From a virus, in IMG/VR virus record IMGVR_UViG_3300031772_002373, positions 1 through 28,533 of that record: a stretch of DNA of 28,533 bases; one strand, given 5' to 3'. The translations under genes were made by a program, and so were the position numbers. Below are positions 23,419 to 28,533 of this stretch, piece after piece. Each line of letters begins with the position of its first letter. Within the stretch, counting starts at the first letter, position 1. The notes under the pieces were generated by a model. It worked only from the letters and a program-made list of their open reading frames with translations, did not search any database and was not told the origin of the DNA.

Positions 23419-24480
23419 ATGCCCATTTGGAGAATACCGCCTCCTCACCCGAGTCAACCGACAAAGAAAGTACCCGACTCGGTGGACACCCCGCCCAAGG
23501 GGAATCTAGCGACCAGGCTCTATGCCTTGTTGCGTACTGTTCTGGACTTGCCATCTATTCAGCCGAGGCAGCCAACAAAACGCACACCTGCCTCGGCTGA
23601 GGCAGTTCCTCCAGTAGACAATCCGCCTATTGGCAGCCTAGTCACTAGGTTATACGCTGCCTTGCGCTCCGTCTGGGACATACCGTCGCAACAACAGAGG
23701 CAGGCAAAGCTACCAGTTACAGAACAGCCCGCTGATAATCCCCCCGCTGGTAACTTGGCTGTCAGGCTCTATGCTGCCCTGCGCTCCGTTTGGGACATAC
23801 AGTTCCTGCAGCAAAAGAGAACGAAGCAGACGCCAGAGTCAGTTGACCAGCCTCCTGTTGTCGGCTTGGCTAGTCGGCTCTACGCTTCCTTGCGTGCCGC
23901 TGCGGAATGGCCGTCTGCGCAGCCGAAGAAAGGGACGCCAGAGTCAGTTGACCAGCCTCCTGTTGGCAATCTGGCGACCAGGCTATACACAGCGATACGC
24001 TCTTTCATAGACATACCATACCAGCCACCCAAACAACCGATAAAGCAGACTCCTGATTCAGTTGACCAGCCTCCCGTTGGTAATCTCGTAACTAGGCTGT
24101 ATGCCGCTTTGCGTGGTGTTCTGGAAAGGCCGCCAGGGCAGCCGACAAAGTGGGCGCCCTTGTCAGCCCCAACTGATAACCCGCCTGTGGGCAATCGGGA
24201 TACCAGGCTCTATGCCGTATTACGTTTTTTCCAATACATACCACATCTGCCACAGCAGAAACAGATTATGGGAATCCCTGGGTACTGGGATGGGAAATTT
24301 CACGACTTTTACGTTATCACGGTAAAGTACCGTGCAGGTCAGATTATCACGGCAAGGAATCGTCTCGGAGAAGTGATTACAACCAAATACCGTCAGGGGA
24401 TAGCTGCCGTCTCTAAGAACAGGTTGGCCAGGGTTATTGTGGCTAAGTACCGCCATGTGAAGATTATCCTGTGGAAGTGA
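23419..24480 (+). CDS. Two-tier repeat protein (Pro-rich helix repeats plus decapeptides)
   Basis: 353 residues, SD TTAGGAG. Residues about 24-280 hold seven imperfect repeats of a P-P-x-G-N-L-x-T-R-L-Y-A-A-L-R-S-V core separated by Pro/Gln/Lys-rich linkers (spacing about 36-47). Each core would be a short amphipathic helix. Residues 299-348 are five exact-length 10-residue repeats, [VI]-I-T-x-[KR]-[YN]-R-x-[GA]-x, alternating K-Y-R and [RK]-N-R; this looks like a basic beta ladder. Overall very basic and Pro-rich, no membrane segment. I do not recognise it. Its place between probable virion proteins suggests a structural role; helices could bind membrane, DNA or partner subunits. Confidence 0.65.
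   Translation: MPIWRIPPPHPSQPTKKVPDSVDTPPKGNLATRLYALLRTVLDLPSIQPRQPTKRTPASAEAVPPVDNPPIGSLVTRLYAALRSVWDIPSQQQRQAKLPVTEQPADNPPAGNLAVRLYAALRSVWDIQFLQQKRTKQTPESVDQPPVVGLASRLYASLRAAAEWPSAQPKKGTPESVDQPPVGNLATRLYTAIRSFIDIPYQPPKQPIKQTPDSVDQPPVGNLVTRLYAALRGVLERPPGQPTKWAPLSAPTDNPPVGNRDTRLYAVLRFFQYIPHLPQQKQIMGIPGYWDGKFHDFYVITVKYRAGQIITARNRLGEVITTKYRQGIAAVSKNRLARVIVAKYRHVKIILWK
23488..24258 (+). repeat. Seven R-L-Y helix repeats (coding)
   Basis: Seven diverged copies encode P-P-x-G-N-L-x-T-R-L-Y-A-x-L-R. Some neighbouring copies still share DNA blocks, for instance GAGTCAGTTGACCAGCCTCC at about 23837 and 23941, so part of the array is recent. Confidence 0.85.
24313..24462 (+). repeat. Five 30-bp decapeptide repeats (coding)
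   Basis: Five in-register 10-codon units with the rule [VI]-I-T-x-[KR]-[YN]-R-x-[GA]-x; the fourth is the most diverged. Tyr and Asn alternate at position 6 from copy to copy, giving a 20-residue super-repeat. Confidence 0.8.
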
Positions 24481-24488
24481 GGTGAGCA

Positions 24489-24794
24489 ATGTCGATAGAG
24501 CCTGTTAGCGTTTTTATCGAGGATGACACGATTCGGATTCTTGCCTACTCGTATAGCGATGCAGGAGTCCTGGAGGATTGCACGGCTGTGGTTTGCACTC
24601 TTACTGACTCGGCGGCTGCAAAGAAACTAAATGCAGAGGCGATGACGAAGACCGCGACCGGGACATACCAGGTCACCTATACCATTCTAGTTACTGACCC
24701 TCACGGGGAATGGCAAGGACTGGCAAAGCTGACCGATGGCACCGGAGGCAGTGCCAAGAACACCAATATACCATTCAGTGTCAAGGTGATGTAA
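24489..24794 (+). CDS. Small beta-sandwich (Ig-like) virion protein
   Basis: 101 residues; SD GAGGTGAG. Alternating strands, T-A-T-G-T-Y-Q-V-T-Y near residues 57-66 and a final F-S-V-K-V-M strand are like small Ig/BppU-like domains found in phage tail and baseplate proteins. Ends exactly where the next gene starts. Probably a tail accessory piece; no catalytic residues. Confidence 0.55.
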   Translation: MSIEPVSVFIEDDTIRILAYSYSDAGVLEDCTAVVCTLTDSAAAKKLNAEAMTKTATGTYQVTYTILVTDPHGEWQGLAKLTDGTGGSAKNTNIPFSVKVM

Positions 24795-27008
24795 ATGAGA
24801 ACACTCACGAGTACACTTACCGACCGGCAGAAGGCAAACTCTTATATCGCTGTCCTGAAGGCCACGCTGACTCATGGGGCAACGACCTATATCTACGACC
24901 TGACACAGATCAAGGACCTAGACCACACCGAGCAACCATATCAGCAGAAAGCGGAGATAGTACTCAATAACTCGGATGGCGTACTCACCGCCTTAGACCT
25001 CAAAGGCTACAAACTCGTGTTGTCCTACGGGATGAGAACCTCGGTAGGCGAAGAGACCTCGGATGCCGCACCACTATATGTAGTGGGTCAGGCGCTAAAT
25101 AGCCAAGAGGGTAGTCTACTCTGTGTCCTCACCGCCATCGGCCTCTGCAATATCCTCGCCGAAGACAAGGCTAACGATTCCTACATCCCCACGTCCAGCG
25201 ATACCAAGACAGTCAAAACCATTATCGGTGAGATCATGGCTGCGACGCTGGCCTGTTATAGCCATTGCCCGGCCTATGATGTGGTCTGGGACAGCGAGGA
25301 CAGCCTGATAGACACCTATATCCCCAAAGATTCTTTCAGAATCTACATTGGCGGAAGCCGCATGGCTGCGATAAGACGCTTGTTGGACTATACCAAGTGC
25401 GTGGGGCGGTTCCAGGCTGACGGCAAGTACCACATCATGTCACCGACCACTACGGGCACGACCTATGATTACGAGTACACACTGGAGGGTGGCCACGTCT
25501 TCTTTGCCAAAGCGTATCGCAAGGCGCTGGTAATCCCTAATTATGTCGTGGTGCAAAGCAGGGATGCCGATAGCCCTCAGTACACCGGCTATTACACGGA
25601 CGCAGATAGCATCACAGCGTTCCGTGAGGTGAGGAATTATATCCAGACCAGCCTTGCCAGCAATGCTCAGGCAACCGCCATAGCAACTGCCGTAATAAGC
25701 AAGTACCAGATGCAGGCCAACATGGGCTCTGCCGAGGTGCCCATGAACTGCGGGGCTGAGCTGTTCGACTATGTGAAGGTCACAGATTCCCGGGAAGGTG
25801 ATAACAGGGTAGGGAATCTGGGCTCGATAAGAAGATATTGGCGCAAGGGCGCTTTCAGGATGACGTTCAGCTTCGGAGGGTGGCTGAGTGTAGCGGGTTT
25901 GCTCTCCGACCTGGAGGTCAACAGCGATGTGGGGAGTAGCCTGGCACGGACGACCTTAAAGGGGCTAGACATATATCTTGACGATATTGTGGATGGGACT
26001 GTCTACGCCAAGATTAAAGGACTGCACCTTACCGGTGGGCAACTCAAGTTAGATGACCAGGTTTATTATGGCGCAGGGTACAATCCCACAACAAAGGAAT
26101 TGCAAATCGAAAGAGGCACAACAGCGCCCGGAGACACTACAAAGCTCTGGATTGACACCAACACCACACCCAGCCAGATAAAAAGGTACTCAGGCGGGGC
26201 ATGGGTTGTATGCACTCCTAAAGACCTGGACGACCTGCCCAACGGCACAACCTATTCGAGGGTCAAAACCTCCTCACTGAATGCCTCGGGATTGGTGCTG
26301 CTAGATCAAGTGGTAACGGGAGGGTATGGGCTACTTAGTGTCAGCTGTCTGTCGGCAGGGTATCTTCAGCTAAACAACTACACACGGGTTAGCGGGGCAT
26401 GGTACGACGAATCTGGGGTTGAGATAGACGCCGCGCACGGAATCAATATCTATGGGACAGACAATGCCCTGACCACGAGAGCTACAAAGACAGGCACGAT
26501 ACAGTGCTATGTAGGGTCAAATGGGGCTATTTATGCAGGGGCGGGGGCGGTTAAACTTAACGCAAGCGGCGTAGAGATTACTGGTAAGTGGCTTTTTTTA
26601 AAATCTGGTTCCACTGTGGGGGACTTATACCAGGATAGTAGTTATCTCAGGCTGGAATCTGACGTAGGGATATGTATCTCGCCAGGCGATGGAAGTTGCA
26701 CGATTGTTCTCGCTACAGCAACTGTAGTGCCTGGTGTCGCTAATTCTGGCACATTAGGAACTTCAGGCGATTACTGGGGGACAGCCTATATAAATGTACT
26801 TTACTACAAGACGCATACTACCTTTGCAGATAAAGACGACTTGGCTTTAATAGCAGACCTTGAAAAGGGAATCATACCCAAGGAAGTTGCTTCACCTGAT
26901 GGGAGTTTTATCAGCATGGGAGCTGGGATTGGCCTAGCTCTTGGTGCAATAAATCAGTTGGCAGATAAGATAATGAAACTAGAAGAAAGAATTATAAAGC
27001 TGGAATAA
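24795..27008 (+). CDS. Tail hub/fibre protein
   Basis: 737 residues. The first 370 or so resemble tail-hub or baseplate-hub proteins: a beta-rich start with I-V-L-N-N-S-D-G (about 56-63) and later a helical S-N-A-Q-A-T-A-I-A-T-A-V-I-S-K-Y (about 291-306) and R-V-G-N-L-G-S-I-R-R-Y. The remainder has fibre-like beta repeats with Gly and Asn turns and the segment L-G-T-S-G-D-Y-W-G-T-A-Y (about 653-664) often seen near fibre ends. The C-terminus is a short coiled coil (K-I-M-K-L-E-E-R-I-I-K-L-E), good for trimerisation. This is probably the tail spike/fibre or adsorption protein. No enzymatic motif seen. Confidence 0.65.
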   Translation: MRTLTSTLTDRQKANSYIAVLKATLTHGATTYIYDLTQIKDLDHTEQPYQQKAEIVLNNSDGVLTALDLKGYKLVLSYGMRTSVGEETSDAAPLYVVGQALNSQEGSLLCVLTAIGLCNILAEDKANDSYIPTSSDTKTVKTIIGEIMAATLACYSHCPAYDVVWDSEDSLIDTYIPKDSFRIYIGGSRMAAIRRLLDYTKCVGRFQADGKYHIMSPTTTGTTYDYEYTLEGGHVFFAKAYRKALVIPNYVVVQSRDADSPQYTGYYTDADSITAFREVRNYIQTSLASNAQATAIATAVISKYQMQANMGSAEVPMNCGAELFDYVKVTDSREGDNRVGNLGSIRRYWRKGAFRMTFSFGGWLSVAGLLSDLEVNSDVGSSLARTTLKGLDIYLDDIVDGTVYAKIKGLHLTGGQLKLDDQVYYGAGYNPTTKELQIERGTTAPGDTTKLWIDTNTTPSQIKRYSGGAWVVCTPKDLDDLPNGTTYSRVKTSSLNASGLVLLDQVVTGGYGLLSVSCLSAGYLQLNNYTRVSGAWYDESGVEIDAAHGINIYGTDNALTTRATKTGTIQCYVGSNGAIYAGAGAVKLNASGVEITGKWLFLKSGSTVGDLYQDSSYLRLESDVGICISPGDGSCTIVLATATVVPGVANSGTLGTSGDYWGTAYINVLYYKTHTTFADKDDLALIADLEKGIIPKEVASPDGSFISMGAGIGLALGAINQLADKIMKLEERIIKLE

Positions 27009-27020
27009 AAAAGGAGGGAT

Positions 27021-27209
27021 GTGAACTTACAAGAGAGGCTCAAGCTAAAGCAGGCGCAGCTTCAGCAGCAGGTCAACAAGGCTAACGCCCTGGCTGACGA
27101 ACGCCAACAGGTGATGCAGGAGATTTTAAGGCTCGATGGGGCTGCCAAAGAGATACAGGAGCAAATAGAAGCCGAGGTAAAGGAACCTCAAACGCCAAAA
27201 GACACATAG
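27021..27209 (+). CDS. Small coiled-coil protein
   Basis: 62 residues from GTG 27021, SD AAGGAGGG. Nearly all one charged helix with Leu/Gln heptads (K-L-K-Q-A-Q-L-Q-Q-Q-V) and a Pro/Lys tail. No family assigned. Located between the tail protein and holin-like genes; small coiled-coil partners of holins or spanin-like parts are conceivable but unproven. Confidence 0.65.
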   Translation: MNLQERLKLKQAQLQQQVNKANALADERQQVMQEILRLDGAAKEIQEQIEAEVKEPQTPKDT

Positions 27210-27226
27210 CGAGAAAGGGCGATTGA

Positions 27227-27472
27227 ATGAATACAGATTTCATTTCCGCTGTAGCCAGTATGGGGATTGGTGCTGTTTTCGGGGTTATCATATTCGTGCT
27301 TTATCGGATAGACCGCAAGGCTAGTGAAGAACGATATGCGGAACTATGTGAGAGTATGGAACAGCGGTTAGCCACCTTATTGGAACGGGATACCCAAACT
27401 CGTGAAGAAAACACGAAGGCACTTCAGGAATTGATTACACTTGTTTCGAGATTAAACGGGCATCATACGTAG
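27227..27472 (+). CDS. Holin-like protein with one membrane helix (BhlA/UviB-like)
   Basis: 81 residues. A short N-terminus, one transmembrane helix (about residues 9-27, G-I-G-A-V-F-G-V-I-I-F-V-L-Y) and then a long charged helix R-I-D-R-K-A-S-E-E-R-Y-A-E-L. That is the plan of BhlA/UviB-type small holins. Holins punch the inner membrane to time lysis. An SD of GAAAGGG type precedes it. Could also be an antiholin or other membrane protein. Confidence 0.6.
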   Translation: MNTDFISAVASMGIGAVFGVIIFVLYRIDRKASEERYAELCESMEQRLATLLERDTQTREENTKALQELITLVSRLNGHHT

Positions 27473-27483
27473 AGGGAGGCATC

Positions 27484-27681
27484 GTGGAAAAGAAGCCAGG
27501 TGCAACAAGAGTCGCTTTTATCATCGTTCCTTTTGCCTTCGTGATATTCGGCTTCGTGGTCTGCCTGTTTGCATGGAAGGCCGATTCGTCAGGACTGGAG
27601 AAGTTGGCCTATCTTGCGGCCGGTACAATCTCTAATGCCATAGGCTTCGTAACTGCTTATTTGTTCAGTAAGGGGGAATAA
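27484..27681 (+). CDS. Small two-pass membrane protein, holin-like
   Basis: 65 residues from GTG 27484, SD GAGGGAGG. Basic N-terminus, one strong membrane segment (about 9-31, F-I-I-V-P-F-A-F-V-I-F-G-F-V-V) and a second weaker one (about 40-60, L-A-A-G-T-I-S-N-A-I-G-F-V). Two tandem small membrane genes before the end of a late operon suggest a holin/antiholin pair. Confidence 0.6.
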   Translation: MEKKPGATRVAFIIVPFAFVIFGFVVCLFAWKADSSGLEKLAYLAAGTISNAIGFVTAYLFSKGE

Positions 27682-27686
27682 GTAGG

Positions 27687-28352
27687 ATGAGGATTATCGC
27701 TTGCTCTGACCTCCACAACGGCACGACAGCCAACTATGAGAAGTATCACGCTCTGTTGCGAATTGTGGAGACAGAGAAACCCCACTATTTTATCAAAGTC
27801 GGGGACGGTATAGAGCTGGTCTGGGAGACGATGGAACACAACCTGACATGGCCGCCGTCCCGGGATGTTATCAAACATGAAAAGACCATAGCCCGGACTA
27901 TTTGCCCGGTGATAGAACTCAGCGGCAATCACAACCTCGATATGGCTCACTATACTAGCCTGTTATATCCTATTAAAGTCGGTGAGGAATTTTGCATTTT
28001 TGACGGGATCACATATATCCACGGTCATCAGTTCGATCCCACTGTACGGTATTGGTGGATGCCCCTCCAGACCGCATTCAAGGCGGTGGTGCCGTGTTTG
28101 GGCAGACGGTTATTCGGCACACCCTTCACACTCAAGAAAGAGGGGCGGGACATAAGCTATTCAAAGCTGGTCTCGATAGTTGAGAGGAACTTCCAACTAT
28201 GGCTGAATGGACGGAGCGGGGTTTTCGGTCATACCCACAGCGAGTTTGTCAAACAGAGAAGAGGCCAGGTCATCGCCAACACAGGCGACATCTATGACTC
28301 GTGCAGTTTTCTGAGAATCAATGACGGGGTGGTGCACTTGGATTGGATATAA
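27687..28352 (+). CDS. Calcineurin-like metallophosphoesterase
   Basis: 221 residues. All ligands of the binuclear metal site are visible: S-D-L-H (Asp8, His10), V-G-D-G (Asp40), S-G-N-H-N (Asn81, His82), I-H-G-H (His112, His114) and F-G-H-T-H (His182, His184). The usual GNHD/E is GNHN here, a small change. Phosphodiesterase or phosphatase activity on nucleotides, nucleic acid or phospholipid-linked sugars is possible. It follows the holin-like genes with 5 nt gap and overlaps a small ORF by 10 nt. Phage MPEs beside lysis genes are of unknown role. Confidence 0.85.
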   Translation: MRIIACSDLHNGTTANYEKYHALLRIVETEKPHYFIKVGDGIELVWETMEHNLTWPPSRDVIKHEKTIARTICPVIELSGNHNLDMAHYTSLLYPIKVGEEFCIFDGITYIHGHQFDPTVRYWWMPLQTAFKAVVPCLGRRLFGTPFTLKKEGRDISYSKLVSIVERNFQLWLNGRSGVFGHTHSEFVKQRRGQVIANTGDIYDSCSFLRINDGVVHLDWI

Positions 28353-28489
28353 GGCTACTGATCGATGCCGAGAACTGGCTCACCGGGGCGTTGATCCGAG
28401 AACTGGGCAAGAAACACCCGGATATGAAGATGGTCAGACTTATCCTTATGAGCATGACAAATCTTGACCTGTTTATCAGCAAGGACTAG
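28343..28489 (+). CDS. Small hypothetical protein, TTG start
   Basis: A 48-residue frame begins at TTG 28343 inside the phosphoesterase end, with GGGGTGG about 10 nt upstream. The product is helical with a Leu/Met/Ile-rich end (M-V-R-L-I-L-M-S-M-T-N-L). The last G of its TAG stop begins the terminator stem. No family recognised; the start is tentative. Confidence 0.4.
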   Translation: MDIRLLIDAENWLTGALIRELGKKHPDMKMVRLILMSMTNLDLFISKD

Positions 28490-28533
28490 GGGCGTTGGAT
28501 ACCGCCGATGGCGACCAGCGCCCCCTCTTTTTT
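28489..28533 (+). terminator. Strong rho-independent terminator of late operon
   Basis: GGGGCGTTGG (28489-28498) pairs with CCAGCGCCCC (28515-28524), one G-U pair, with a nested CGCC/GGCG hairpin in the loop and CTCTTTTTT at the window end. This is the clearest terminator here and closes the late operon. Confidence 0.85.

Noticed and set aside
26760-27008. Peptidase S74 intramolecular chaperone at the fibre C-terminus
   Set aside because: The end has a coiled coil and a vaguely similar pattern, but the S-D-x-R-x-K-x-N-I type start and catalytic Ser/Lys dyad region could not be found.

Overview
This window looks like part of the genome of a tailed double-stranded DNA phage (free phage or prophage) of a bacterium. 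It carries a complete packaging and head block: terminase small and large subunits, portal, scaffold and a P22-type coat protein. Tail or host-contact proteins and holin-like membrane proteins follow. Almost everything is on the + strand, tightly packed, with ATGA/GTGA overlaps and strong GGAGG-type ribosome binding sites. I see no tRNA or rRNA, CRISPR array, integrase or recognisable endolysin. The host cannot be named from the sequence. No tape-measure or tail-tube protein is recognisable, while a 2397-residue protein sits beside the portal. This suggests a short-tailed (podovirus-like) particle that carries a giant internal or injected protein, which is an inference.

Layout. (1) 1-2389 is the end of an early/middle operon: a Cys-rich partial gene, a VRR-NUC nuclease, a sigma-like/HTH regulator, a beta-class DNA methyltransferase, an HNH homing endonuclease whose start lies inside the methyltransferase, and an orphan methyltransferase C-terminal fragment. 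(2) 2390-2931 is a control region: a terminator-like hairpin, an extended -10 promoter, a second terminator-like hairpin about 20 nt further on, a cluster of perfect hairpins, an uncertain 79-codon ORF and a G-quadruplex-type tract. (3) 2932-13576 holds the terminases, portal, a small ORF and the giant protein, which ends in an HExxH metallopeptidase-like domain. (4) 13617-13952 is a lone minus-strand membrane protein with its own promoter (moron-like). (5) 14041-15853 is scaffold and coat, followed by a strong hairpin. (6) 15929-22213 is a set of carbohydrate-active and SAM enzymes wrapped around three or four head-completion or unknown genes. The enzymes are a glycosyltransferase-methyltransferase fusion, a radical SAM protein with a B12-binding-type N-terminus, a NodB-like deacetylase, a methyltransferase and a two-domain glycosyltransferase. 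(7) 22206-27008 holds probable virion surface and tail proteins, two of them built from striking repeats. (8) 27021-28489 holds a coiled-coil protein, two holin-like membrane proteins, a calcineurin-like phosphoesterase and a small ORF, closed by a strong terminator.

How it may work together. The regulator at 657, followed by promoter and terminator just before the terminase genes, resembles the Q/pR'/tR' late-gene switch of lambdoid phages in layout only. The 6-kb enzyme set is translationally coupled to a Ser/Thr-rich repeat protein, so a virion-decorating glycan pathway is the best candidate here for an undescribed system. Functions come from motifs read by eye; no database search was possible.
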